A DNA stretch of 64,000 bases from Amycolatopsis suaedae. GTDB lineage: Bacteria; Actinomycetota; Actinomycetes; Mycobacteriales; Pseudonocardiaceae. Position numbers and translations under genes: made by a program. Positions 42,098-51,441 of this stretch are shown here, piece by piece. Below the pieces are notes generated by a model. The model saw only the letters and a program-made list of their open reading frames with translations. It was not told the origin of the DNA and ran no database searches. Within the stretch, counting starts at the first letter, position 1. Each line of letters starts with the position of its first letter. The DNA lies in assembly GCF_004214935.1 (NCBI RefSeq), contig NZ_SFCC01000007.1, positions 124,001-188,000 of the forward strand. Direction: 5' to 3'.

Positions 42098-43312
42098 ATG
42101 CGTGTCCTGCTGTCGACGATCGGCTCCCGCGGCGAACTCCAGCCCGTGGCCGCGCTGGCCTCCCGGCTGCGGGCGCTCGGCCACGACGTGCTGGTGTGTG
42201 CTCCGCCCAACTTCCGCGCCTGGCTGGCCGGCATGGGCATCCCCGCGATACCGCTCGGGCCGTCGATCCGGCCGGCGCCGGGCACCCCGCCCCGGTGGGA
42301 TCTGTCCACACCGGACGGGCGGCGGCACGCCGCCGAGGACGCCGTCGCCACCCAGTTCGCCACGCTGCCCGGCGCCGCCGAGGACCGCGACATCCTGCTC
42401 GGCTGCGGACTCGTCCAGGTCGCGGCTCACTCGGTGGCCGAACTGCTGGGTATCGGCTACGTCCACGCGGAGTTCTGCCCGGCCAGCCTGCCCTCGCCAC
42501 ACCACCCGCCGGCGCCGTGGCCGGGCTGGCCACGGGACGAGACCGGAACCAACGCGCGACGGTGGGCGGCGGACGCCCAGCGATGGAACGACGTCTGGGG
42601 CCCGGCACTCAACGACCACCGCGCCAGCCTCGGCCTGCCCGCCGTCGACGATGTGCGCGGCCACGTGCTCACCGGCCGGCCCTGGCTGGCCGCCGATCCC
42701 ACGCTGAGCCCGTGGCCCGGCGACACTCCGGTGTTCCAGACCGGCGCGTGGACCCTGCCCGACGACCGCCCGCTACCGGCCGGCCTGGCCACCTTCCTCG
42801 ACGCCGGGGACCCACCCGTCTACTTCGGACTGGGCAGTTACGCGGGTCCGGGCGGCGAGGTCAGCAGGGCGATGGTCACCGCGGCACGCGCGCTGGGCCG
42901 CCGGTCGGTCATCTCCAGTGGCTGGGCCGAACTGCCGCTGCCAGACGACGGGGACGACTGCTTCCTCGTCGGCGAGGCCAACCACCAGGCGCTGTTTCGC
43001 CGGGTCGCCGCCGTCGTGCACCACGGCGGCGCGGGCACCACCACCACGGCGGCCCGCGCGGGGGCCACTCAGGTCGTGATTCCCCAGCAGTACGACCAGT
43101 TCTACTGGGCCGAGCGGGTGAACCAGCTCGGGATCGGGGCCGCGCACCGGCCGGGCACGCCCACCGCGGAATCCCTGACCGACACGCTCACGTTCGCGCT
43201 GGAACCGGACGTGGCCGGACGCGCGCGTGCCGTCGCCACCGCGATGGGTGACGACGGCACGCGGACGGCGGCCTCAGGCCTGCTGGATCACTTCACCTCG
43301 GCGGGCCGCTGA
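42098..43312 (+). CDS. GT1-family glycosyltransferase (glycopeptide/macrolide type)
   Basis: This 404-residue GT-B enzyme starts MRVLLSTIGSRGELQPVAALASRLRALGHDV, almost the opening of the glycopeptide glycosyltransferases (GtfA/GtfB type). The donor-site motif HHGGAGTT is at about residue 308, followed by PQQYDQFYWAERV. It transfers a sugar from a nucleotide donor to an aglycone, possibly an antibiotic. No other biosynthetic gene is nearby, so a tailoring or self-resistance role is more likely than a cluster. The ATG follows AGGAGAGCTA. It overlaps the convergent MFS gene by 25 bp. Confidence 0.9.
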   Translation: MRVLLSTIGSRGELQPVAALASRLRALGHDVLVCAPPNFRAWLAGMGIPAIPLGPSIRPAPGTPPRWDLSTPDGRRHAAEDAVATQFATLPGAAEDRDILLGCGLVQVAAHSVAELLGIGYVHAEFCPASLPSPHHPPAPWPGWPRDETGTNARRWAADAQRWNDVWGPALNDHRASLGLPAVDDVRGHVLTGRPWLAADPTLSPWPGDTPVFQTGAWTLPDDRPLPAGLATFLDAGDPPVYFGLGSYAGPGGEVSRAMVTAARALGRRSVISSGWAELPLPDDGDDCFLVGEANHQALFRRVAAVVHHGGAGTTTTAARAGATQVVIPQQYDQFYWAERVNQLGIGAAHRPGTPTAESLTDTLTFALEPDVAGRARAVATAMGDDGTRTAASGLLDHFTSAGR

Positions 43313-44712
43313 CGGCCCTGGATGAACAGGGTGCTGGCGAACGCCGCGACACCGATGCAGCCGGCGACGACGAACGCGAACCGCAGCCCGTCGGCGTCCG
43401 GGGCCGCGGCGTGGCCCGCACCCGCGGCGGCGATGGTGACGAACAACGCCGTGCCGAGCGCACCGGTGACCTGCTGCAGGGTTCCCAGGATGGCGCTGCC
43501 GTGCGAGTACAGCCGCTCCGGCAGCCCACCCAGCGCCGAGGTCATCAGCGGGGTCATCATCAGGCCGAGCCCGATCATGAACAGGACGTGGTAGGCGATG
43601 ACCACGACCAGCGGCGTGCCCGGCCCGAGGGTCGCGAACAGCCACAGCCCGGTCGCCATCGCCGCCGCGCCCGGGATCACCAGGGTGCGGGCACCGAGGC
43701 GGTCGTACAACGCGCCGACGGGACGGCCCAGCAGCCCGAGCACCAGACCGCCGGGCAGCACCACCAGGCCGCTGACGAACGTGCTGGTCTGCAGCACGGT
43801 CTGCAGGTACAGCGGCAGCATGACCGCGCCCACCCCGATCAGGCACATGAACAGCAGGCCGGACAGCACCAGCGACACGACGAAGCTGCGGTAGGTGAAC
43901 GGGCGCAGGTCGAGCAGTGCCCCGTCCCGGCGCTGCAGCCGCAGCTGCCGGGTGATGAACACCGCCAGCGCGACGACACCGGCCGTGATCGGCACCCACG
44001 GCGCCACCGGTCCCTGCACCTCACCGCTGATCGACAGCCCGTAGAGCAGGCCACCGAACCCGATCGCCGACAGCACGACGGACACCAGGTCCAGCGGCAC
44101 CTGCCGGGTCTCGCTGTCCAGGCGCAGCAACCGGAGCCCGGTCACCAGCGCGCCGACGGCCAGCGGCAGCACGAGCCAGAACATCCAGCGCCAGTCCAGC
44201 GACGACAGCACCGCGCCGCCGATGGTCGGCCCGACGGCGGGGGCCACGGCGATGACGATGGTGATGGTTCCCATCGTGGCGCCCCGCTTCTCCTCCGGCA
44301 CCAGCCGCATCACCGTGGTCATCACCAGCGGCAGCATGACCGCCGTACCGCAGGCCTGGACGACCCGGCCCGCCATCAGCAGCCCGAAGCCGGGCGCGAC
44401 CGCGCCCATCAGCGTGCCCGCGCTGAACGCCACCAGCGACGCGACGAACACCTGACGCGGCGTGAAGCGTTCGAGCAGGAACCCGGTGGTCGGGATCACG
44501 ACCGCCATGGTCAGCAGGAACCCGCTGGTCAGCCACTGCACGGTGGTGGTGGGAACGGCGAGGTCGATCGACAGGTCGCGCAGGGCGACGCTGAGGATCG
44601 TCTCGTTGAGGATCATCACGAACGCGGAGAGGACCAGCACGCCGATCACCAGGGTGGGGCGTGTGGTCCCGCGACTCTCGTCCGCGGGCGTGACTGTCTG
44701 TGTCTCGGTCAT
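43288..44712 (-). CDS. MFS transporter, DHA2 (14-TM) family
   Basis: This 474-residue pump begins MTETQTVTPADESRG and has 14 membrane segments. ILNETILSVALRDL lies in TM1, LLERFTPRQVFVAS is motif A, and GRVVQACGTAVMLPLVMTTV lies in TM4. It resembles the EmrB/QacA drug exporters. The ATG at 44712 follows AGGAGC at a slightly long spacing. It may partner the nearby glycosyltransferase in exporting a modified compound, but only proximity supports that. Confidence 0.88.
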   Translation of the reverse strand: MTETQTVTPADESRGTTRPTLVIGVLVLSAFVMILNETILSVALRDLSIDLAVPTTTVQWLTSGFLLTMAVVIPTTGFLLERFTPRQVFVASLVAFSAGTLMGAVAPGFGLLMAGRVVQACGTAVMLPLVMTTVMRLVPEEKRGATMGTITIVIAVAPAVGPTIGGAVLSSLDWRWMFWLVLPLAVGALVTGLRLLRLDSETRQVPLDLVSVVLSAIGFGGLLYGLSISGEVQGPVAPWVPITAGVVALAVFITRQLRLQRRDGALLDLRPFTYRSFVVSLVLSGLLFMCLIGVGAVMLPLYLQTVLQTSTFVSGLVVLPGGLVLGLLGRPVGALYDRLGARTLVIPGAAAMATGLWLFATLGPGTPLVVVIAYHVLFMIGLGLMMTPLMTSALGGLPERLYSHGSAILGTLQQVTGALGTALFVTIAAAGAGHAAAPDADGLRFAFVVAGCIGVAAFASTLFIQGRQRPAEVK

Positions 44713-44910
44713 CAAACTGAAGCTCCTGGTCTGCCTGCACACCCGCCGGGGAGAGTGGCGCGGCATGTTCTGAGTCCTCCGCCGCTCCCCCGAAGCGACT
44801 GGTCCGGTCGCGGCTCGTGACGTGGAAGGTCGCGCCGCTGTGACCAGTCTGTCAGCCGGGTCCGACAATTGCTTCCGGATTTCGCCGTGAGCAGGACTTC
44901 TGCCGGGCGC

Positions 44911-44943
44911 GGGAGAGCACCGTCACACCGACGGCGCCCTCCC
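44911..44943 (-). terminator. Stem-loop after the YCII gene
   Basis: Inner arms CCGTC/GACGG (44920-44924, 44930-44934) and outer arms GGGAG/CTCCC (44911-44915, 44939-44943) are separated by a small internal loop. It starts 13 bp beyond the stop of the minus-strand YCII gene, the expected place for a terminator. Confidence 0.5.
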
Positions 44944-44955
44944 GCACCCCGTGGC

Positions 44956-45375
44956 TCACAGCTGGCCGGTGGACTCGCGCCAGGCACGCTCCTTCTGGAC
45001 CCACTCGTTGTCCTGAGGAAACTCGTCGATCGTGGTCACCCTGCGGATCTCGGTCTTGAAACCGGGCCCGGACATCGGCATCCGCCGCGCCCACTCGACG
45101 GCCTCCTCCTTGGAGGTCACATTCAGGATGTAGAAGCCGCCGAACAGCTCCTTGGTCTCGCCGTACGGGCCGTCGGTCACGATCGGCGTCTCCGACGAGT
45201 GATCCACCACGACGCCCTCCGACGCGTCGGCCAGCCCCTCGGCGGCCACCAGCACGCCTGCCCGGATCAGCTCCTCGTTGTACTTGCCGACGGTCTCCAG
45301 CATCGTGTCGAAGTCGATCTCGCCCATGGTCTGGAAGGCCTCGTCGGTGGCCCGGAAGATCAGCATGTACTTCAT
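44956..45375 (-). CDS. YCII-related (DGPF) domain protein
   Basis: This 139-residue protein begins MKYMLIFRATDEAF and includes VTDGPYGETKELFGGFYILNV, the DGPF/DGPY motif of the family, and VEWARRMPM. Many such genes sit next to an ECF sigma factor; none is visible here, so this copy seems to be an orphan. The function is unknown; ligand binding or catalysis at a His/Asp site has been proposed for relatives. The ATG has GGAGACGACC upstream. Confidence 0.88.
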   Translation of the reverse strand: MKYMLIFRATDEAFQTMGEIDFDTMLETVGKYNEELIRAGVLVAAEGLADASEGVVVDHSSETPIVTDGPYGETKELFGGFYILNVTSKEEAVEWARRMPMSGPGFKTEIRRVTTIDEFPQDNEWVQKERAWRESTGQL

Positions 45376-45550
45376 GGTCGTCTCCTTCAGTGGTCCGGGG
45401 CCCCGCTCCGGGGCCCTCCAACGCGCCTAGGTCGAACGGCCACCACCGCGGATCGACACGACTTCCAAACTTTTTTCGCGACCCGCCCGTCCGGCCCGCG
45501 AACGCGGGGTGGACCATGGCCCTGACCACGACGAACAGGAGGTCGGCACC

Positions 45551-46810
45551 GTGTCGGCAAGTTCAGATTCCGCCCGTGTGCGTGCCCGCGACGTCGAGGC
45601 CGCGGCCGGGCGAATCGCCGGCGCGCTGTCCCCGACCCCGCTGCACCGCAGCGAGCGGCTGTCCCAGCGGCACGGCCTCGACGTGTGGCTCAAGCGGGAG
45701 GACCTCACCCCCGTCCGGTCCTACAAGGTGCGGGGCGCGCTCAACTTCGTCAGCCAGCTCTCCCCTGCCCAGCGCGAACGGGGGCTGGTGTGCGCCAGCG
45801 CGGGCAACCACGCGCAGGGCGTGGCGTTCGCCTGCGCCACGCTGGGCGTGCGGGCGCGGGTGTACCTGCCGCGGACCACACCCCGGCAGAAGCGGGAGCG
45901 GGTCGCCGGTCTCGGCGGCAGCCAGGTCGAGGTGATCATGCACGGCGACACCTACGACGACGCGGCGACCGCGGCGCGGGAGCACGCCGCGGCCACCGGG
46001 ACCACGCTGATCCCGGCGTTCGACGACCCGCGCACCATCGCCGGGCAGGGCACCGTGGTCCGCGAGGTCGTCGAGCAGCTCGGCCGCCTGCCGGACGCCC
46101 TCGTCGTCCCGGTCGGGGGTGGCGGCCTGCTGGCCGGGACGCTCACCTGGCTCGGCGAGTCCGGCACCACGGTGATCGGCGCCGAACCGCTGGGCGCGGC
46201 CAGCATGACGCTGGCACTCGAGCACGGCACGCCCGTCCCGGTCGACGACCTCGACCCGTTCGTGGACGGCGCCGCCGTGCGTCAGGTCGGCGTGCACACG
46301 CACGCGATCGTGGCCGGGCACCGGCCCCGGCTGGTCACCGTTCCGGAGGGCCGGATCTGCGTCGAGATGCTCGACCTCTACCAGTCCGACGGCATCATCA
46401 GCGAGCCTGCCGGCGCGCTCGCCCCGGCCGCGCTGGGCCCCGAGCTGGAGCTGGAGCCCGGCGCGACCGTCGTGTGCCTGCTCTCCGGCGGGAACAACGA
46501 CGTCAGCCGGTACGCCGAGATCGTCGAGCGGGCACTGGTGTTCGAGGGCCGCAAGCACTACTTCCTGGTGGAGTTCCCGCAGGAGCCGGGAGCACTGCGG
46601 CAGTTCCTCGACGACGTGCTGGGCCCGGACGACGACATCACCCGGTTCGAGTACGTCAAGCGCAACAACCGGGAGACCGGTCCCGCGCTGGTCGGCATCG
46701 AACTGGGTGCCCCGGAGAACCTGGAGTCCATGCTCAAGCGCATGGAGGCCACGCCGCACCGGATCGAGCCGGTGTCGCCGGACAGCCCGCTGTTCACGTT
46801 CCTGGTGTGA
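45551..46810 (+). CDS. ilvA: Threonine ammonia-lyase (threonine deaminase)
   Basis: This 419-residue PLP enzyme makes 2-oxobutanoate from threonine, the first step to isoleucine. The catalytic Lys is at about residue 59 in SYKVRGA, NHAQG binds the substrate, and VGGGGLLAG is the phosphate loop. The C-terminal region from about 335 (KHYFLVEFPQEPGALRQFLDDVLG) is one ACT-like regulatory domain, the short form with probable isoleucine feedback. The GTG at 45551 follows AGGAGG. It stands alone, away from the other ilv genes. Its 3' end overlaps a convergent gene by 17 bp. Confidence 0.94.
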   Translation: MSASSDSARVRARDVEAAAGRIAGALSPTPLHRSERLSQRHGLDVWLKREDLTPVRSYKVRGALNFVSQLSPAQRERGLVCASAGNHAQGVAFACATLGVRARVYLPRTTPRQKRERVAGLGGSQVEVIMHGDTYDDAATAAREHAAATGTTLIPAFDDPRTIAGQGTVVREVVEQLGRLPDALVVPVGGGGLLAGTLTWLGESGTTVIGAEPLGAASMTLALEHGTPVPVDDLDPFVDGAAVRQVGVHTHAIVAGHRPRLVTVPEGRICVEMLDLYQSDGIISEPAGALAPAALGPELELEPGATVVCLLSGGNNDVSRYAEIVERALVFEGRKHYFLVEFPQEPGALRQFLDDVLGPDDDITRFEYVKRNNRETGPALVGIELGAPENLESMLKRMEATPHRIEPVSPDSPLFTFLV

Positions 46811-47609
46811 ACTCCGCCGTGTGCCGGGACACCCACTCGGCGAATGTCGTCGCCGGCCGCCCGGTGATCCGCTCGACGGAGCCGGTAGGAGCGTCCGGCC
46901 GCTCGGTGTAGCTCTCCAGGACGTTGTCGACGTACCACTCGGCCGTCTCACCCATCTCCGGCGCGAGCGCCTCGATGGTCTCCGCCCTGGACGCCTGGAC
47001 GAAGTCGAGGTCGCGGCCGAGCGCGTTGCCGATCTGCTCCAGCAGTTCGGCCCTGGTCAGGATCTGCGGCCCGGCCAGGGAGTACGACTTCCCGGCGTGC
47101 CCATCGCCCAGCAGGGCGGTGGCGGCCACCGCGGCGATGTCGTCCATCGCGATCGGTGCGCTCGCCGCCGCCGGGTAGGGCTCGCGCACGCCCCCGGTCC
47201 TGCGGATCTGGCCGGCCCACATGAAGGTGTTCTCCATGAAGTCGCCCGGCCACAGGTGCGTCCACTCCATCCCGCTGGCCTCGACCGCGTCGTTGACGCT
47301 GCCCCACCAGCTCTCCGGCTCGCCGGACAGGTCGACGACGTACCGCACCCCGGCGTCGCGGGCGATCGCCAGCACGCCGGTGACCGTGTCCGGGGTCGGG
47401 GCGAGGTACAGCCGGTCCACACCGGCCATCGCGGCCGGCAGCGTCTCGAGCCGCCGCAGGTAGCCGCGCGCGACGTCGACGCCGGCGGGCAGCGCCGCCC
47501 TGGCCGGGTCGGTGGTCAGCGCGCGGACGTCGGTCGCACCACCGGCCAGCAGCTGGTCGACGACCTTGCGGCCGATGTTGGCGGTGGCTCCGGTGACCAG
47601 GATCGTCAT
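46794..47609 (-). CDS. NmrA-like NAD(P)-binding oxidoreductase
   Basis: This 271-residue atypical SDR has the start ILVTGATANIGRKVVDQLLAGG with a Gly-rich loop, and then DVARGYLRRLETLPAAMAGVDRLYLA. The middle part WTHLWPGDFMENTFMW resembles NmrA/HSCARG proteins, which are redox sensors or azoreductase-like. The ATG at 47609 was chosen; an ATG three codons upstream is possible. The adjacent gene, on the same strand, is also a Rossmann protein, giving a two-gene set near an HxlR regulator. Confidence 0.85.
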   Translation of the reverse strand: MTILVTGATANIGRKVVDQLLAGGATDVRALTTDPARAALPAGVDVARGYLRRLETLPAAMAGVDRLYLAPTPDTVTGVLAIARDAGVRYVVDLSGEPESWWGSVNDAVEASGMEWTHLWPGDFMENTFMWAGQIRRTGGVREPYPAAASAPIAMDDIAAVAATALLGDGHAGKSYSLAGPQILTRAELLEQIGNALGRDLDFVQASRAETIEALAPEMGETAEWYVDNVLESYTERPDAPTGSVERITGRPATTFAEWVSRHTAEFTPGT

Positions 47610-47622
47610 GTCGCCCATCCTG

Positions 47623-48216
47623 TCAGCTGGCGAGCGTGAACCGGCTGCGCACGTGTGCCGGCTTCTCGATCTCGTCGAGCAGGGCGACCGCGAAGTCCTC
47701 GGCGGACACGGAGTCGCCCGCGGGCGAGTCGGTGCCCAGTGTGTACCGGCCGGTGCGCTCGCCGGGCTGGATCAGCGGAGCCGGGGACACGAAGGTCCAG
47801 TCGACCTCGTCGCCGAGCCCGCGGACGTAGTCGAGCGCTTCCGCGGCGACGAGTGCCTCCGCCTTGTACTCCTCGGGGAAGTCCGGGAGGTCGACCAGGC
47901 GCGTGCCGCCGACCAGCAGCGACCCGGCCCCGCCGATGACGAGCAGCCGGGCGTCGCCGAGTGTCTCGGCCAGGGTGCGCAGCTGGGTCAGGTAGTCCCG
48001 CCGCGGCGCCCCGGTGCGGCTCGGCCCGATCGCCGACACGACCACGTCGACCTCCCCGGCGACCTGCTTGGCGAACCCGGCGTCACCCGCGTCGCCGCGC
48101 CGGATGCCGTCGCCGCCGGAGCGGCTGATGCCAGTGACCTCGTGGCCGCGTGCCTTCGCCTCGGCCACCACCCTGCTGCCGATCATGCCGGTTGCTCCGT
48201 AGACCGCGATCCTCAT
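47623..48216 (-). CDS. NAD(P)H-binding protein (YwnB/BVR-B-like SDR)
   Basis: This 197-residue single-domain Rossmann protein starts MRIAVYGATGMIGSRVVAEAKARGHEVTGISRS, followed by VVVSAIGP and LLVIGGAGSLLVGGTRLVDLPDFP, matching the NAD(P)H-binding family with biliverdin-reductase-B-like members. The ATG at 48216 has GAAGGGAACACGAG upstream. It is divergent from an HxlR regulator and likely controlled by it; such pairs respond to oxidants or quinones in other bacteria. Confidence 0.88.
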   Translation of the reverse strand: MRIAVYGATGMIGSRVVAEAKARGHEVTGISRSGGDGIRRGDAGDAGFAKQVAGEVDVVVSAIGPSRTGAPRRDYLTQLRTLAETLGDARLLVIGGAGSLLVGGTRLVDLPDFPEEYKAEALVAAEALDYVRGLGDEVDWTFVSPAPLIQPGERTGRYTLGTDSPAGDSVSAEDFAVALLDEIEKPAHVRSRFTLAS

Positions 48217-48261
48217 GTCTCGTGTTCCCTTCTCGTCGAGGTGAACGCGAAGGTATCCATT

Positions 48262-48304
48262 GGTAACCGAGTACTTCAACGTGCTATAAGTACCTCATGG
48301 TTAC
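48262..48304. promoter_or_regulatory. HxlR operator with inverted repeats
   Basis: Arms GTACTT (48271-48276) and AAGTAC (48288-48293) are separated by 11 bp. Outer arms GGTAACC (48262-48268) and GGTTAC (48299-48304) extend the symmetry, with a 3-nt offset. It overlaps a TATAAG box 6 nt from the HxlR ATG, so binding would be autoregulatory and would also affect the divergent gene. Confidence 0.55.
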
Positions 48305-48722
48305 TATGGCGCCGAGAATGCTCGACCGGCTCCGCGGCAAGCGCGGGCAGGCCGCCGAGGGCGACCTGTTCAACCCGGACTGCCCGACCCGGCTCGTGCT
48401 CGACCAGATCGGCGACAAGTGGACGGTGCTGGTCGTGCTGCTGCTCAGCGACGGCACGATGCGCTTCAGCGAGCTGCGTGCGCGGATCGGCAGCGTCGCG
48501 CCCAAGGTGCTCACCCAGACACTGCGGCGGATGGAACGCAACGGCCTGATCACCCGCGAGGTGTTCGCCGAGGTCCCGCCCAGGGTCGACTACACGCTCA
48601 CCGAACTGGGCCACTCCCTGATCGACCCGATCGCCATCATCAGCGACTGGGCCGAGACCCACATCCACCGCATCGTCACGGCACAGCGTTCCTACGACGC
48701 GACTCAGGACGGGGGCGCCTGA
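48297..48722 (+). CDS. HxlR-family transcriptional regulator
   Basis: This 141-residue winged-helix regulator has the standard HxlR features NPDCPTRLVLDQIGDKWTVLVVLLLSDGTMRFSELRARIGSVAPKVLTQTLRRMERNGLITRE, with a single Cys in the N-terminal CPTR that in some members senses oxidants. The ATG at 48297 is close to a TATAAG box (leaderless); an ATG three codons downstream is possible. Its stop is 12 bp before a repeat element. Confidence 0.9.
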   Translation: MVTMAPRMLDRLRGKRGQAAEGDLFNPDCPTRLVLDQIGDKWTVLVVLLLSDGTMRFSELRARIGSVAPKVLTQTLRRMERNGLITREVFAEVPPRVDYTLTELGHSLIDPIAIISDWAETHIHRIVTAQRSYDATQDGGA

Positions 48723-49024
48723 CCGTCAAGGCACGTGAAGGCCCCCTTCACCACGTCAGGGCCCCGGCAAAGTCGGGCTCTGTGCGTTCGAACGCAGAAC
48801 TCGCGGACCGGAGCGCAGAACTCGCGTGCGCGAACGCAGAACTCATGATGTGGACCGGGTTCTCACCTTGTGCGGGTCACCCGTGTGAACGGCCCCGTTC
48901 GCGCGAGTCGTACGTTCTGGGCGCGAATCGTCCGTTCCGGACCCGCGAGTTGTCCGTTCCCGCCCGCCTGCTCCCACCGTTCGGCATGGCAGTTCCAGAT
49001 AGCGAGACGCCAGCCAGGCTCAAA

Positions 49025-49079
49025 GCACGTGAAGGCCACCTTCACCACGTCAGACGTAATGAAGGTGGCCTTCACGTGC
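49025..49079. repeat. GTGAAGG-family palindrome inside the second element
   Basis: The 20-bp arms 49025-49044 and 49060-49079 (GCACGTGAAGGCCACCTTCA and complement) are perfect, with a 15-nt loop. Almost identical to 12317-12365, it looks like a collapsed element formed from fused left and right ends. Confidence 0.75.
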
Positions 49080-49201
49080 CTGTGCCTGACGCGCGATGGT
49101 CTCGTCCTGGTGACTGCGGGGACGGGTGTGGTGCCCGGTGCTGATGTGACCGGTGAGGACGGAGTGGGTAGGCGTCCGAGGCCGTGAACGCCCTCCATGG
49201 C

Positions 49202-49244
49202 AGGGCGGTGGTCTCGTCGGCACCGCCAACGAGACCACCGCCCT
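49202..49244. terminator. 16-bp-arm hairpin before dxs 3' end
   Basis: Arms AGGGCGGTGGTCTCGT (49202-49217) and its exact complement (49229-49244) have an 11-nt loop. It lies 81 bp past the dxs stop on the minus strand and could end dxs transcription. Confidence 0.6.
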
Positions 49245-49324
49245 ACCTGGACTTGCCGGGGCCCTGACGTCACACGTAATGAAGGTGGCCTTCACGTGCT
49301 TTGAGCGGAACGGAACAGCCAGGC

Positions 49325-51247
49325 TCAGGTGCCGGAGCGCAGGACGCGGGGTCCGGAGGGCTGGGTGCGGGGCCCGAGCTTGGCGGCCCACTCGGTGATC
49401 TGCCTGGACACGTCCTGCGCGGTCAGGCCGATCCCGGCCAGCACCTCGTCCCGGGTGCCGTGCTGGTGGAACTCCTGCGGCACCGCCAGGTCACGCACCG
49501 GCACCGCGCAGTCGGCGTCGCGGAACGTGGCCGCCAGCGCCGAGCCGAACCCGCCGTGCCTGCCGCTGTCCTCCACGGTCACCACGAGCCGGTGCGACTC
49601 GGCCAGCGCCACCAGGTCGGCCGGCACCGGCAGCACCCACCTCGGGTCCACCACGGTGACGCCGATGCCCTGGTCGGCCAGCCGGTCGGCGGCGGCGAGC
49701 CCCAGCCGCGCGAACGCGCCGACGGCCACCAGCAGCACGTCGGTGTCCGATCCCTGGGCCGGCCTGCGCAGCACGTCGACCGTGCCGATCCGGTCCAGCG
49801 CGGGCACCGACTCGACCACGCCGCCACGGGAGAACCGCAGTGCGCTCGGCCCGTCGGCGATGTCGACGGCCTCCCTGAGTTCCTCGCGCAGCGTGACCGC
49901 GTCCCGGGGCGCCGCGACCCGCATGCCGGGGACCATGCCCAGCAGCGACAGGTCCCACATGCCGTGGTGGCTGGCGCCGTCCGGCCCGGTGATCCCGGCC
50001 CGGTCCAGCACGAACGTCACGGCCTGCCGGTGCAGTGCCACGTCCATCAGCACCTGGTCGAACGCCCGGTTGAGGAACGTCGAGTAGATGGCCACCACCG
50101 GGTGCTTGCCCGCCATCGCCAGCCCGGCGGCCGAGGTCACCGCGTGCTGCTCGGCGATCCCGACGTCGAACCAGCGCTCGGGGAAGTTGTCGGCGAACTT
50201 GTGCAGGCCGGTCGAGCGCAGCATCGCCGCGGTGACCGCCACGACGTCCGGCCGCTCGGTGCCGATCTTGACCAGTTCCTCGGCGAACACGCCGGTCCAG
50301 CTCGGCCCCTTCACCGGCGGCAGCCCGGTCTCCGGGTCCAGCGGGTCGGTCTGGTGCATCTGGTCGTTCACCTCGTTGACCGCGGGCTCGTGACCGTGCC
50401 CCTTCTCGGTCACGGCGTGCACGATCACCGAGCCGCCGAACTCCTTCGCGCTGTGCAGCGCGCGCTCCAGCGCGGCCAGGTCGTGGCCGTCGACCGGGCC
50501 GACGTACTTCAGCCCCAGGTCGGCGAACATCCGCTGCGGCGCGATGGCGTCCTTGATGCCCGCCTTGGCGGCGTGCAGCAGGGCGTAGATCGGCTTGCCG
50601 ACCACGGGCGTGGCACGCAGCAGGTCCCGGCCCGCGTCCAGCACCTTCTCGTAGCCGGGCCGCAGCCGCAGCGACGCCAGGTGATCGGCCAGCCCGCCGA
50701 TGGTCGGCGAGTAGGACCGGCCGTTGTCGTTGACGACGATCACCACCGGCCGGTGCGCGGCCGCGGCGATGTTGTTCAGCGCCTCCCAGCACATCCCGCC
50801 GGTCAGCGCGCCGTCGCCGACGACGGCCACCGCGTGACGTCCGCCACCGTCCAGCTCGAACGCCTTCGCCATACCGTCCACATAGGACAGAGCGGCGGAC
50901 GCGTGGCTGTTCTCGACGTGGTCGTGCTCACTCTCCTCACGCGACGGATAGCCGGTGAGGCCGCCGAGCTGGCGCAGCCCGTCGAACCCGCCGTGGCGGC
51001 CGGTGACGATCTTGTGGACGTAGGCCTGGTGCCCGACGTCCCAGACGATCGCGTCGCGTGGCGAGTCGAACACCCGGTGCAGTGCCAGCGTCAGCTCCAC
51101 CACGCCGAGGTTGGGCCCCAGGTGGCCGCCGGCCCGGCAGACCTTCTCGACGAGGAACTCACGGATCTCGGCAGCCAGGGTCTCCAGCTCACCGTGCTCC
51201 ATTCGCTTCAGGTCCTCCGGTCCGTTCACGGAGTCCAGCAACGTCAC
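49325..51247 (-). CDS. dxs: 1-deoxy-D-xylulose-5-phosphate synthase
   Basis: This 640-residue TPP enzyme condenses pyruvate and glyceraldehyde-3-phosphate, the first step of the MEP isoprenoid pathway. The TPP motif reads [17 protein letters not shown], followed by [14 protein letters not shown]. The N-terminal [24 protein letters not shown] and [15 protein letters not shown] are conserved, and the transketolase-type centre reads [17 protein letters not shown] and [16 protein letters not shown]. The GTG at 51247 follows GGTGGAGC; an in-frame start nine codons upstream is less likely. Length and synteny match Rv2682c (dxs1). Confidence 0.97.
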   Translation of the reverse strand: MTLLDSVNGPEDLKRMEHGELETLAAEIREFLVEKVCRAGGHLGPNLGVVELTLALHRVFDSPRDAIVWDVGHQAYVHKIVTGRHGGFDGLRQLGGLTGYPSREESEHDHVENSHASAALSYVDGMAKAFELDGGGRHAVAVVGDGALTGGMCWEALNNIAAAAHRPVVIVVNDNGRSYSPTIGGLADHLASLRLRPGYEKVLDAGRDLLRATPVVGKPIYALLHAAKAGIKDAIAPQRMFADLGLKYVGPVDGHDLAALERALHSAKEFGGSVIVHAVTEKGHGHEPAVNEVNDQMHQTDPLDPETGLPPVKGPSWTGVFAEELVKIGTERPDVVAVTAAMLRSTGLHKFADNFPERWFDVGIAEQHAVTSAAGLAMAGKHPVVAIYSTFLNRAFDQVLMDVALHRQAVTFVLDRAGITGPDGASHHGMWDLSLLGMVPGMRVAAPRDAVTLREELREAVDIADGPSALRFSRGGVVESVPALDRIGTVDVLRRPAQGSDTDVLLVAVGAFARLGLAAADRLADQGIGVTVVDPRWVLPVPADLVALAESHRLVVTVEDSGRHGGFGSALAATFRDADCAVPVRDLAVPQEFHQHGTRDEVLAGIGLTAQDVSRQITEWAAKLGPRTQPSGPRVLRSGT

Positions 51248-51441
51248 GCTCCACCTCGCCAGTCGCTCGGGCACGTCTTCGTTCCGACCAGTCTACGGAG
51301 GCGTTCGGGACGCGAATCCCCCGCGCGGTCGGCAGTGGCCACACACACGGTGAGCCGGGCCACGTTCGTCGGCTGGCATGGCCCCCCGAACGGCGTAGGA
51401 TCCCCACTCGCACGAGTGCCGCGGCATATGAGAGAGGGCAG

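Larger units (their letters stand above)
48735..49296. mobile_element. Second gene-less element with terminal inverted repeats
   Basis: The left end 48735-48774 (CGTGAAGG, then CAGGGCCCCGGCAAAGT; a short TGAGACG segment is missing) and right end 49251-49296 form imperfect inverted repeats. Inside, three 21-bp units start at 48794, 48815 and 48836, and opposite-sense units near 48903, 48923 and 48945. The bridging text resembles the element at 29764-30397. An internal palindrome (49025-49079) and a 16-bp-arm hairpin (49202-49244) are additional. No gene is apparent in the 562 bp. It fills the space between convergent HxlR and dxs genes. Confidence 0.55.

Noticed and set aside
42098-44712. Antibiotic biosynthetic gene cluster around the glycosyltransferase
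   Set aside because: Neighbours are a MarR regulator, a small methyltransferase and an MFS pump; no polyketide, peptide synthetase or sugar biosynthesis gene is present.
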